This document shows, in pieces, positions 1-7,840 of a stretch of 64,000 bases of DNA (the stretch's first letter is position 1; each line of letters starts with the position of its first letter). Made by a program: the position numbers and the translations under genes. This stretch comes from Ignavibacteria bacterium (lineage in GTDB: Bacteria; Bacteroidota; Ignavibacteria; Kapaibacteriales; UBA4661). Under the pieces are notes generated by a model that was not told where the DNA came from, searched no databases, and worked only from the letters and a program-made list of their open reading frames with translations. The DNA lies in NCBI GenBank assembly GCA_014654705.1, contig JACVZY010000059.1, forward strand, positions 248,001 to 312,000. The letters are read 5' to 3'.

Positions 1-223
1 CGAAATGCAAGATATGGTCAACTTCTCCGGCAACGTAGATGTATTCGGTTACGTCGTGCTTGACAAACTGAAAATGCGGGTTGCCGATAAGATGAGCGAT
101 ATTATCCGGCGAGCCGGTGATAAAATTATCCATGCAGATTACATCAAAACCTTCATGCAGAAAGCGCTCGCAAAGGTGCGAACCTAGAAAACCTGCGCCG
201 CCGGTGATAAGAACTCTTGCCAT
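1..223 (-). CDS. UDP-glucuronate decarboxylase-type NAD-dependent epimerase, N-terminus (partial)
   Basis: The start of a short-chain (extended SDR) sugar-nucleotide epimerase, cut off by the left edge of the window after 74 codons. The ATG is at 223-221. Residues 7-14 carry the NAD-binding GGAGFLG Rossmann loop, followed by a conserved [12 protein letters not shown] stretch and KHDVTEYI, which are typical of UDP-glucuronate decarboxylase (UXS), the enzyme that makes UDP-xylose from UDP-glucuronate for surface polysaccharides. The YxxxK catalytic motif lies outside the window, so a close relative such as dTDP-glucose dehydratase cannot be fully excluded. It lies 56 nt downstream of the conserved unknown protein at 280-1698 and reads the same way, so the two are probably cotranscribed. 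Confidence 0.85.
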   Translation of the reverse strand, partial: MARVLITGGAGFLGSHLCERFLHEGFDVICMDNFITGSPDNIAHLIGNPHFQFVKHDVTEYIYVAGEVDHILHF

Positions 224-279
224 GATTGAAAAAATAGAGTGGTAGAATGTGTATGGAGAATGTGAAGGAGTAACTTGCC

Positions 280-1698
280 TCAAACCCGCATTACATTGCG
301 TTTATAGCCAAAGAATCCACGCTGTTTGATGACCTTTGCCACCTCGGGCGGCACCATTTCTTCCCATGAAGAATCTTGATTTTTGATTTTCTTCAAGATG
401 TCGCGTGAGAAAATATGCAAATACTGTTCATTGTAATTGTCAAGCTGCACAAGATAGTTATTGTGCACCAAGTAGTCATAGAGAAAGCGCAATTCATCAG
501 TAACGGGTAGGTTTTCGACCGTTATCATTTCCTGCGTTTTGATGTCGCGCAAGGGGTAAATGTAAAGTTTAACATCGGTCTTAAACAGTCTGCCGAAGGA
601 TTCCAAAATACCGCCTTCAAGAGATTCGTAGTACTTCGTGTCAAAAATTTCCATGAGGCTGCCGGCACCCATCGTAATCGCAATTTTCTCTTTTGTGCAG
701 CGCGAAAGGTAGTTCACAAGGCGTTCGTACTCAAAGTATTCCGAAATAAGGACGGTCATACCGGAAGCAGCAAGAACGTCTGCACGAGCAAGGAAATCTC
801 GCGGATCCACATCACCGTCGTCCGCCATGAGTTTGTGCATGGTCAGTTCCATGAGGCGAATGATTTGTTTGCCCTGCACTTCCGGCTCTTGAGCGAACTT
901 CTCCGACGCTGCTTCCAGCATATCAATATTGACAAAACACACGGGGCGGAAGCTACCACGCTCTACCAGTACAGGGCTTTTGTACAATACTTCAGTTGGC
1001 TGCAAGACCTCGCCATTGGCAGCAAACATCGCAGCTTCGCTCAGACCAAGCTGCACGAGCTTGAGGCTCATCAGGCGGTTATCCACATTGCGAAACTCAA
1101 TGCCGGAAAATTCAATCATGTCAATTTCCACGCGGTCAGTACTCAAGCCATCCAGAAGGGATTCCAATAATCCTTCGGGGTCTTGGTGCAGGTAGAATGC
1201 GCCATAAAGTAGATTTACCCCCACAATGCCGAGCGCTTCTTGCTGCAACGCGTTCTCGCGGTCAAGCATTCGGACGTGCATGATGATTTGGCTGTCTTCG
1301 TCGCTGGGGCGCGCTTGATAGCGTACACCCATCCAGCCGTGACACTCATTGGTGCCGTGATAATTCAGCGCCGAAACGGTATCAGCAAAAGCGAAGAAAG
1401 CAGTGTCGTCGCCACGGCTTTCACTCAGGCGCTCAAGATTCAAGCGGTGCTCGTACTCAAGCATACTTTCAAGACGTGGGCGCGAGACGTAGCGCTCGCA
1501 TTCGCCGTAAATCGCATCGCTGACGGTCATGTCGTATGCTGAGATGCTCTTGGAAATCGTTCCTGCCGCCGCTCCTACGCGGAAAAACCAGCGCACAACT
1601 TCTTGACCCGCACCAATTTCTGCAAACGTACCGTACCAACGCGGGTCTAGGTTGACACGAAGTGCTTTTTGGTGCGTATTGAGTTTTTCTCGTTCCAT
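280..1698 (-). CDS. Conserved cytoplasmic protein of unknown function
   Basis: A 472-residue soluble protein without signal peptide or membrane segments. I chose the ATG at 1698, since translation from the upstream frame start at 1749 only adds residues derived from an A/C/T-rich leader, whereas [13 protein letters not shown] begins the conserved block. Very conserved-looking stretches include [52 protein letters not shown] and [18 protein letters not shown] recognise the family from Bacteroidota and other phyla, where database labels vary (TonB receptor, nucleotide adenylyltransferase); nothing in the sequence supports either, as there is no barrel, no plug and no HxGH motif. Function unknown. 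It lies between thiolase and the epimerase fragment on the same strand. Confidence 0.85.
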   Translation of the reverse strand: MEREKLNTHQKALRVNLDPRWYGTFAEIGAGQEVVRWFFRVGAAAGTISKSISAYDMTVSDAIYGECERYVSRPRLESMLEYEHRLNLERLSESRGDDTAFFAFADTVSALNYHGTNECHGWMGVRYQARPSDEDSQIIMHVRMLDRENALQQEALGIVGVNLLYGAFYLHQDPEGLLESLLDGLSTDRVEIDMIEFSGIEFRNVDNRLMSLKLVQLGLSEAAMFAANGEVLQPTEVLYKSPVLVERGSFRPVCFVNIDMLEAASEKFAQEPEVQGKQIIRLMELTMHKLMADDGDVDPRDFLARADVLAASGMTVLISEYFEYERLVNYLSRCTKEKIAITMGAGSLMEIFDTKYYESLEGGILESFGRLFKTDVKLYIYPLRDIKTQEMITVENLPVTDELRFLYDYLVHNNYLVQLDNYNEQYLHIFSRDILKKIKNQDSSWEEMVPPEVAKVIKQRGFFGYKRNVMRV

Positions 1699-1795
1699 AA
1701 ACTGAAGAGTTGGTGAGTGTTGAAGGTGGTTGAAACGTGAAGTAAACACGACTTCAACACAGAATATGTCGTATCAAAACTGCGATTGGAACTGA

Positions 1796-1893
1796 ACTGG
1801 GATTGTTTGGGATAACTATGATGACTGGGATTCTACCATGAACGTATGCTTTTATTCAATCCCAGTCATCCTGTAATCCTCTTCAATCCCAGT
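1796..1893. repeat. Imperfect inverted repeat between thiolase and the conserved unknown gene
   Basis: The left arm at 1796-1832 and the right arm at 1858-1893 are reverse complements at both ends: ACTGGGATTG (outer 10 bp) and GATGACTGGGATT (inner 13 bp) match perfectly, while the middle of each arm diverges. The arms contain tandem ATCC/GGAT units. The element lies just downstream of the thiolase stop (1919) and upstream of the next minus-strand start (1698). It could fold into a long hairpin acting as attenuator or processing site, or be a short interspersed repeat. There is no T-tract typical of an intrinsic terminator. Confidence 0.75.
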
Positions 1894-1918
1894 ATTCAAA
1901 CTTCCGAAGTTCCCAGCA

Positions 1919-3106
1919 TCAAAGCATCTCAACAATCACTGCGCTGGCTTCGCCGCCGCCGATGCAGAGCGTTGCAAGTCCCGTGCGTTTGCCCGTGCGC
2001 TGAAGAGCATGAATCAGCGTCGTCAGGATTCGTGCGCCGGAAGCACCAATCGGGTGTCCGAGTGCGATTGCGCCGCCATGAATATTGATTTTCTCACGTG
2101 AAACGGCAAGGTCTTTTTCCACTGCCATCGGTACGACAGCAAAGGCTTCGTTTACTTCGTAAAGGTCAATATCGCTTGCTTGCAATCCGGCTTTAGCGAG
2201 CGCTTTTTTGATTGCGCCCACTGGTGCGGTGGTGAACCATTGTGGCTCTTGAGCGTGTGAGGCTTGTGCCAAAATCCGCGCAATCGGCTTTGCGCCAAGT
2301 GCGGCAGCCTTTGCGGGCGAAGCAAGCACCAGTGCTGCTGCACCATCATTGATGGAACTAGCGTTCGCGGCAGTAACGGAGCCGTCTTTGGAGAATGCCG
2401 CCTTGAGGGTTGGGATTTTGTCGAACTGAGCACGCCCAGGTCCTTCATCGGCTGCAAACGAGACCGTACCTTTTTTGTCAGCAATTTCGACCGCCGTGAT
2501 TTCTGAGGTAAACCAACCGTTTTTCTGCGCTTCTTGAGCACGTTTGTAGCTGTTGATTGCAAATTCATCTTGTGCTTCGCGAGTGAAGCCATATTCTTTA
2601 GCGCACATATCGCCGTAAACGCCCATTGAACCTTTATCGTAAGCATCGGTCAAGCCGTCGTACATCATCGAATCAATGATTTCACCGTTGCCCATGCGGT
2701 AGCCGCCGCGTGCTTTCGGAAGTAAATACGGTGCGTTTGTCATGGATTCCTGACCGCCTGCAAGCACAAGTTCCGCGTCGCCCGTCAAAATTGCCTGAGC
2801 GCCGAGCATGACTGCTTTTAAGCCGCTTCCACACATTTTGTTGACAGTAATAGCCGGAACAGACTTCGGAACACCCGCATAAATAGCTGCTTGGCGTGCA
2901 GGTGCTTGCCCCACGCCCGCTGCCAGCACTTGACCCATAATGACTTCGCTGGTGTGTTCGGCGAATTGTTCGGGTGTAAGTCCGGCTTTCGCAAGTGCAG
3001 CTTTGATAGCGATTGCGCCCATTTGCGGTGCGCCGAGCGGGGTAAGTGCGCCTTGGAAGGCACCGATAGCCGTGCGTGCGGCGGAGAGAATGACAGGTTT
3101 TTCCAT
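1919..3106 (-). CDS. Acetyl-CoA C-acetyltransferase (thiolase)
   Basis: A 395-residue biosynthetic-type thiolase that condenses two acetyl-CoA to acetoacetyl-CoA or runs the reverse cleavage. The acylated nucleophile is Cys92 in NKMCGSGLKAVM; His351 in ALGHPIGASG and Cys381 in CIGGGEASA complete the catalytic set. The length equals that of the AtoB/PhaA family. It is preceded by a strong intrinsic terminator (3238-3272) belonging to the upstream DUF2911 gene, so it likely has its own promoter; a TATATTTG box lies on the minus strand near 3180-3190, but the spacing to a TTTG element is poor. No other fatty-acid or PHB genes are near, so the pathway is not fixed by context. Confidence 0.95.
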   Translation of the reverse strand: MEKPVILSAARTAIGAFQGALTPLGAPQMGAIAIKAALAKAGLTPEQFAEHTSEVIMGQVLAAGVGQAPARQAAIYAGVPKSVPAITVNKMCGSGLKAVMLGAQAILTGDAELVLAGGQESMTNAPYLLPKARGGYRMGNGEIIDSMMYDGLTDAYDKGSMGVYGDMCAKEYGFTREAQDEFAINSYKRAQEAQKNGWFTSEITAVEIADKKGTVSFAADEGPGRAQFDKIPTLKAAFSKDGSVTAANASSINDGAAALVLASPAKAAALGAKPIARILAQASHAQEPQWFTTAPVGAIKKALAKAGLQASDIDLYEVNEAFAVVPMAVEKDLAVSREKINIHGGAIALGHPIGASGARILTTLIHALQRTGKRTGLATLCIGGGEASAVIVEML

Positions 3107-3237
3107 AGCTTTCTGTTAGTCGGGTTAGTTTGAAATAGTTGTGCGGCAGAGTGTCTGCCGAAACGGAAACACACAAATAACAAATATACGCTTTTTCAGA
3201 TTGCCAAAAGAACGCGAAATTTTCAAATTTCCTTGAA

Positions 3238-3272
3238 TGCAAAAAAAATCGCCGAACAAACGTTGTCCGGCG
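3238..3272 (-). terminator. Intrinsic terminator of the DUF2911 gene
   Basis: On the minus strand a 10-bp stem (3250-3259 with 3263-3272, one G-U pair, loop of 3) is followed directly by a run of eight or more T. It lies about 70 nt past the DUF2911 stop codon. Confidence 0.85.
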
Positions 3273-3275
3273 GAT

Positions 3276-3333
3276 GGAGTGAGAGCGCAAGTTCGTTCCG
3301 ACGACGATTGGTGCGAACTTGCGCTCGCACTCC
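3276..3333. repeat. Long perfect hairpin next to the terminator
   Basis: GAGCGCAAGTTCG at 3283-3295 pairs perfectly with CGAACTTGCGCTC at 3314-3326, and after one mismatch seven further pairs (3276-3281 and flank with 3328-3333) extend the stem. The loop is 18 nt. It begins 6 nt after the DUF2911 stop and precedes the T-tailed terminator, so the transcript end carries two consecutive hairpins, perhaps protecting the 3' end from exonucleases. Confidence 0.8.
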
Positions 3334-3338
3334 TACCT

Positions 3339-4508
3339 TTAATTCACGTCTTTTCCCGCTTTGAGTTTTTCAATACCCTTTTGAATGTTGCTTTTATTGC
3401 CTTCGTCGGGGTTAAGAGTGAGTGCTTTTTCGGCTGCTTTGAGTGCTTTGCTGTATTCGCCAAGAGCCGAATAACCACGAGCCAAGCCCCATTGCGGCAC
3501 CCAGTCTTTGGGGTTACGCTGTGCGTTCAACTCGAAGATTTTCATTGCATCTTGCTTGCGTCCTTGCGCTTGCAGCGACCGGGCGTAGGTGTGCAAGTCC
3601 ATTGCGCTTGCTGTTGGCTGATTGATAGCCAAATTCATCAAGGAATCGGCTTGTTTTTGCTTGCCCAGTTTAGCGAGGATTTGCCCTTTGGTGCTGAGGG
3701 TTCGGAAGTTCGCTTGCCCAACAAATGTGGCATTGATAGAATAGTCCGCCCAGCGCAATGCTTCTTCCAAATTGATGTTGTTTTGCAAGCAAAAATTTGC
3801 TGCATTTTGCCAATTCTCCCATGCAAAACCGATTTCGCCTTGCAGTTCTTTCCGCATTTGTCCGACGTAATAATCATTAAGATTTGGTACTTCGATTTTG
3901 ATTGGGACGCGCAGATTTTCCCACATCATAGCGCAAAGAGTGCTTGTCGGCTTGCGTTCAAGAAATTCGTACGTGAGCCATTGGCGAAATTCACTTTTGG
4001 TAGGCTTCACTTTTACGCGCAGCGCATCGTCTGCTTCGCGGTAGAAATAGCTGCCCCATTGCCACGAATTTTTTGAAAGAATAAGCGTCCATTCTTGCGC
4101 GTCGGGAATGAAGTGAACGCCATATTTTCCTGCTGCGACGGGTTTTCCTTCCAGTACGACATCGTGCGAAAATTCTATGGTCGTACCTTCATTTGCACCA
4201 CCACGCCACGGCATTGGCTCCAATAGTCCAAAGTCTGATTTTGGTGTGCCGTAGGGAACAAGTTGCCCCCAGATTTTGCCCGTTCTGTCCTCGCCCGTGG
4301 GACTGGTAACGTTGGGGCTGTTGTAGTCAACCGTTACGCGCACCAAGCCGATATATTGCGTGACGATAGCGTGTTGATTATTGCCACTCGGCGGTGCAGA
4401 AAGGCGATATTGCTGTGCCAGCGCCGTCCCCGGCAGCGTCGAAACAAAAAGCGCTGCGACGGCTACGAGCAGAGAGAGACGCGAACGAAGGCGAAGCGAT
4501 GGAATCAT
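3339..4508 (-). CDS. Secreted DUF2911 protein with C-terminal TPR repeats
   Basis: 389 residues. Residues 1-31 form a signal peptide (basic start, hydrophobic core, cleavage after TALA). Residues about 50-200 match the DUF2911 family, with the recurring YNSPNVTSPTGEDRTGKIWG, YGTPKSDFG and WRGGANEGTTIEFS stretches. The C-terminal third holds tetratricopeptide-like helical pairs, including NPKDWVPQWGLARGYSALG, suggesting protein-protein contacts in the periplasm or at the outer membrane. DUF2911 proteins are common in Bacteroidota and have no assigned role. It is divergent from queF and ends at a double hairpin terminator. Monocistronic by layout. Confidence 0.85.
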   Translation of the reverse strand: MIPSLRLRSRLSLLVAVAALFVSTLPGTALAQQYRLSAPPSGNNQHAIVTQYIGLVRVTVDYNSPNVTSPTGEDRTGKIWGQLVPYGTPKSDFGLLEPMPWRGGANEGTTIEFSHDVVLEGKPVAAGKYGVHFIPDAQEWTLILSKNSWQWGSYFYREADDALRVKVKPTKSEFRQWLTYEFLERKPTSTLCAMMWENLRVPIKIEVPNLNDYYVGQMRKELQGEIGFAWENWQNAANFCLQNNINLEEALRWADYSINATFVGQANFRTLSTKGQILAKLGKQKQADSLMNLAINQPTASAMDLHTYARSLQAQGRKQDAMKIFELNAQRNPKDWVPQWGLARGYSALGEYSKALKAAEKALTLNPDEGNKSNIQKGIEKLKAGKDVN

Positions 4509-4708
4509 TGTTGTACCTCTTGAAATTAACGTTGAAAAAAGTTGCGCTACGATATACCGTATTTTTGGAAAAGAGTTTCACCGTCGGAAACAAAGGAATG
4601 GGTTTGGGGGAGAAATTCTCCGTCCGAAACACGAACAATTTTTGTATCTTTGAGGTTTTCCTATTCACCCTGTTTTGCGTCGTATTACTTCACTCTTGCA
4701 TTTTTGCT

Positions 4709-5050
4709 ATGGTACAAATTGAAACTTTTCCTAATCCCGCCCCTAAAGGACGGCGCTACACTATTTCTCACTCAAATCCAGAGTTCACGTCTGTTTGCCC
4801 CAAAACGGGATTGCCGGATTTTGGCACTATCACGGTCAAATATATTCCCGACGAAACCTGCATCGAACTGAAAGCGCTGAAATACTACTTCCTTGATTTT
4901 CGCAACAAAGGCATTTTCTACGAAGCCGTAACCAATCAGATTTTGGACGACCTTGTTGCTGCTTGCGACCCACTTGAAATGGATGTTATCGCCGAGTGGA
5001 TGCCGCGTGGTGGTATTTCGTCGGTGATTGTGGCTTCGCATAAAAAATAG
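4709..5050 (+). CDS. queF: NADPH-dependent 7-cyano-7-deazaguanine (preQ0) reductase, type I QueF
   Basis: 113 residues. QueF reduces the nitrile preQ0 to preQ1 in queuosine tRNA modification. The nucleophilic Cys30 sits in TSVCPKTGLPDFGT with the acid Asp37, and the QueF signature ELKALKYY is at residues 53-60. The longer open frame beginning at 4394 is rejected: the ATG at 4709 gives the normal unimodular (type I) length and the added N-terminus has no family similarity. A TATCTTTG box (4645-4652) sits 57 nt upstream, but a matching TTTG element at the right distance is lacking. queD follows 142 nt downstream, so the two make a queuosine pair. Confidence 0.95.
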   Translation: MVQIETFPNPAPKGRRYTISHSNPEFTSVCPKTGLPDFGTITVKYIPDETCIELKALKYYFLDFRNKGIFYEAVTNQILDDLVAACDPLEMDVIAEWMPRGGISSVIVASHKK

Positions 5051-5068
5051 TTTTGAATGTTCTGTGTT

Positions 5069-5172
5069 GAGTTTTGAATGCACAGATTTTATTTGCGGCA
5101 ATGATTCTCTTCGTTGTTATGCTCCGCAAGCCGCATAGTAATTCGCCTTTCGACATTCATCATTCAAAACTC
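5069..5172. repeat. Inverted GAGTTTTGAATG pair between queF and queD
   Basis: GAGTTTTGAATG at 5069-5080 is matched by its exact reverse complement at 5161-5172, with looser pairing on both sides (5051-5080 against 5154-5184). The roughly 80-nt interior contains TGCGG/CCGCA pairs that could form inner stems. The right arm directly precedes the queD start. The same TGAG/ATTCA vocabulary recurs before smc and other genes in the window. Confidence 0.6.
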
Positions 5173-5192
5173 ACAACTCAAAATTTCTTACC

Positions 5193-5621
5193 ATGACTAC
5201 TCGTATCGCAAAAGAATTTCACTGGGAAATGGCTCACCGACTGCCCTACCACACGGGCGGCTGCCAGAACGTGCATGGGCACTCGTATCGGCTCTGGGTG
5301 GAAGTGGAAGGCGAACCGGACGCTCAGGGTATGGTGATGGATTATCTCGACCTCAAGACTGTCGTGGAACCACTCGTCAAGCAGCTTGACCACTCGTTTC
5401 TCTGCGACCGCTCGGACGAAATGATGATGCGATTTTTCCATGATAATACGTTGAAGGTGAATTACGTGGATTTCCCCACAACGGCAGAAAACCTTGCTGC
5501 GTACTTGCTCAAAGAAATCGCACTTCGTCTTCGTGAGTCGCAGAACGTCCTTGTGAAGCGTCTGTGCGTCCGTGTCCAAGAGACCGAACGCACCTACGCG
5601 GAAGTTTCTCAAGAGTTCTAA
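5193..5621 (+). CDS. queD: 6-carboxy-5,6,7,8-tetrahydropterin synthase
   Basis: 142 residues, normal for QueD. It converts dihydroneopterin triphosphate to 6-carboxytetrahydropterin, an early step of the queuosine route. Zinc ligands are His15 (FHWEMAHRL), His28 and His30 (VHGHSY); the catalytic Cys24 lies in GGCQN and the LDHSFL motif supplies Asp66/His67. MVMDYLDLK is the family hallmark. queE and queC are not in this window. The gene is followed after 34 nt by an ACT-domain protein and gltX, giving a likely run of cotranscribed genes. Confidence 0.96.
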   Translation: MTTRIAKEFHWEMAHRLPYHTGGCQNVHGHSYRLWVEVEGEPDAQGMVMDYLDLKTVVEPLVKQLDHSFLCDRSDEMMMRFFHDNTLKVNYVDFPTTAENLAAYLLKEIALRLRESQNVLVKRLCVRVQETERTYAEVSQEF

Positions 5622-5655
5622 CGAAAGAAATTTCCGGAAAGGATATGAGCAACGG

Positions 5656-6246
5656 ATGAACGATGAACTACGTGAACCGCAGAACGATTCCGAGCCACAG
5701 GAGCAGCTAGGCGCTACCGAACAGACGGCAGAAGCGCCCTTGTCGGCGGAAGAAATCGAACAACAAGCAGCAGCAGACCGAGAAATTGAGTTGCAACAAG
5801 CCCAAGAGCGTGTGGAAAAAGCCGAGCGCGAGGCTCTTATCGCAAGAACCACGTTTCATCTGTTGCCCGATGTCTTTACGCTTCTGCGCTTGCCGGTGGA
5901 GGTGAAGCAGTTGCCTGATTTCGTCTGGAAGTCGTCGTTCTATACCATTTCCCGCAGCCCCGATGAATTGTCGCTTGTATGCGAAGAGCGCCTTGTGGTG
6001 CGCAATATAGACCACTACGGACTTGGCAATATTGCCCGTATTGACGGTAACTGGCGCATTCTCAGGCTTGGCGTGATGGACTTGTCGCTTGTGGGTATTG
6101 CCGCAAAGTTTTCCGGTGTGCTGGCAGAGGCGGGCATAAACATCAATATCATTTCCACTTACGACACCGATTACGTCATGGTCAAGCAAGCAAAACTCTC
6201 AAGAGCGCTCACGGCATTGCGTGAAGCAGGCTATACGGTGGAGTAA
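5656..6246 (+). CDS. ACT-domain (COG3603-like) protein with acidic N-terminal extension
   Basis: 196 residues from the ATG at 5656; the frame is open upstream to 5572 but that part overlaps queD. Residues 1-60 are rich in Glu and Gln and probably helical. The remainder (from about FHLLPDVFTLLRLP) matches the small ACT family in which an N-terminal ACT-like fold with WKSSFYTISRSPDELSLVC precedes a second ACT unit, GVMDLSLVGIAAKFSGVLAE and INIISTYDTDYVMV. Such modules bind amino acids or other small effectors. The long N-terminal extension is unusual. Cotranscription with gltX downstream is plausible, but no role follows from that. Confidence 0.8.
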   Translation: MNDELREPQNDSEPQEQLGATEQTAEAPLSAEEIEQQAAADREIELQQAQERVEKAEREALIARTTFHLLPDVFTLLRLPVEVKQLPDFVWKSSFYTISRSPDELSLVCEERLVVRNIDHYGLGNIARIDGNWRILRLGVMDLSLVGIAAKFSGVLAEAGININIISTYDTDYVMVKQAKLSRALTALREAGYTVE

Positions 6247-6313
6247 ATGCGCCCAATGCGGCGTTTTCACAATTCCTAATTCGTCAATTCCTCATTCTTC
6301 ATTTTCTTCAATT

Positions 6314-7759
6314 ATGGTTCGTGTACGATTTGCTCCTTCCCCGACGGGATACCTTCACGTAGGCGGTTTACGCACTGCACTCTACAACTATCTTTTTGCC
6401 AAACGTCACGGCGGCGTGTGCATCTTGCGTATCGAAGACACCGACAGAACACGTTTGGTGGAAGGCGCTGCTGAAGCGCTCCTGACCACACTGCGTTGGG
6501 CGGGCATTGAGTTTGACGAAAGCCCAGAGCGGGGCGGCGACTACGGTCCTTACGTGCAATCGGAGCGCTTTGACCTTTATCGCCAATACGCGGCAGAACT
6601 TGTTGAACGTGACGCGGCATATTATGCCTTCGACACGGCAGACGAACTGGACGCTATGCGCAAGCGGATGCAGGATGCAGGCGTGGCATGGCGATACGAT
6701 CGCACGACGATGCGCAATCAATACACGCTCGGCGAAGCAGAAACAAAGCGACTTCTGGCGGAAGATGCACCTAAAACCGTACGCATGAAAGTACCGCTTT
6801 CGGGTGAGATTCGCTTTGATGACCTCGTGCGCGGTCCCATCGAAGTACCGGCGCGGGATGTGGACGACCAAATTTTGCTCAAATCCGATAATTTCCCAAC
6901 ATACCACCTTGCCAATATCGTGGATGACCATTTGATGAACATCACGCACGTTATTCGTGGTGAAGAATGGCTTCCTTCCACGCCAAAACACGCTTTGCTC
7001 TATGATGCGCTTGGCTGGGAACGCCCGCAGTTCGCGCATTTGCCGCTCTTGCTCAATCCCGACAAAACCAAACTGAGCAAGCGTCAAGGCGACGTGGCAG
7101 TGGAAGATTACCGCGAAAAAGGCTATTTCCACGAGGCGCTGGTGAATTTCGTTGCGCTATTGGGTTGGAATCCAAGCAGTGACCGTGAAATTTTCTCTAT
7201 GCAGGAACTCATTGACACCTTCGACCTTACGAAGGTCAACAAAGCCGGAGCAGTCTTTGATGTGCAGAAACTGGACTGGATGAACAGTGAGTATTTACGC
7301 GCCAAGCCGTTAGACGAACTTGCCCGCGATATTATGCCCGCCATGCAAGCAAGTGGTGTTACGACCACACAAGAATATCTCGCAAGCGTCATCGGGCTTG
7401 TGCGGGAACGGATTCAAAAACTGAACGAAGTTCCTGCCTTCACGACGTATATGTTTCATGCACCTACCGAATACGAAGCCGAGTTCAAGGAAAAACACTG
7501 GCTGCCGGAACACGCAGCACCCGTGCGCTCTCTGGCAGAACGCCTTGCGACAACTGAATGGAATCACACAGCGCTTCAAGAAGTAACAAAAGCCTTTGCG
7601 AAAGAATCCGGCATCAAAGTCGGTGTATTTATGAATGTGCTGCGCCTCGTGATTACGGGTCGTTCGGTTGGTGCAGGTATGTTCGAGACAATGGAGCTTT
7701 TGGGCAAAGAAGAGTGTTTGAAGCGTGTGGAAGCGGCGCTGAAGGCATTTGGTGGGTAA
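6314..7759 (+). CDS. gltX: Glutamyl-tRNA synthetase
   Basis: 481 residues, class I synthetase that charges tRNA-Glu (and possibly tRNA-Gln if the organism is non-discriminating). The HIGH-type motif is HVGG at 15-18 in FAPSPTGYLHVGG, and the KMSKS-type motif is KLSKR at 253-257. The ATG at 6314 is chosen over the frame start at 6221, since RFAPSPTGYLHVGG normally begins a few residues from the N-terminus. The leader is strikingly G-poor, made of ATTC/TTCA units. The C-terminal anticodon-binding helical domain is complete. Confidence 0.97.
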   Translation: MVRVRFAPSPTGYLHVGGLRTALYNYLFAKRHGGVCILRIEDTDRTRLVEGAAEALLTTLRWAGIEFDESPERGGDYGPYVQSERFDLYRQYAAELVERDAAYYAFDTADELDAMRKRMQDAGVAWRYDRTTMRNQYTLGEAETKRLLAEDAPKTVRMKVPLSGEIRFDDLVRGPIEVPARDVDDQILLKSDNFPTYHLANIVDDHLMNITHVIRGEEWLPSTPKHALLYDALGWERPQFAHLPLLLNPDKTKLSKRQGDVAVEDYREKGYFHEALVNFVALLGWNPSSDREIFSMQELIDTFDLTKVNKAGAVFDVQKLDWMNSEYLRAKPLDELARDIMPAMQASGVTTTQEYLASVIGLVRERIQKLNEVPAFTTYMFHAPTEYEAEFKEKHWLPEHAAPVRSLAERLATTEWNHTALQEVTKAFAKESGIKVGVFMNVLRLVITGRSVGAGMFETMELLGKEECLKRVEAALKAFGG

Positions 7760-7840
7760 ATGAGTTTGTGAATGGCATTGTCAGTGTGCCAAAGGTTTCC
7801 AGATCTAGCACTCAAAACTTAATTCTCAACATCGGAATTT

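Noticed and set aside
4645-4652. TATCTTTG box before queF as a promoter
   Set aside because: The -7 box is exact but no TTG-like element lies 19-21 nt upstream, so I did not annotate it.
4394-4708. Upstream extension of the queF reading frame
   Set aside because: It overlaps the DUF2911 gene start region and adds non-homologous sequence; the ATG at 4709 gives the normal QueF N-terminus.
5081-5192. preQ1 riboswitch upstream of queD
   Set aside because: I could not find the short aptamer pattern of the known preQ1 classes; only an inverted repeat is visible.
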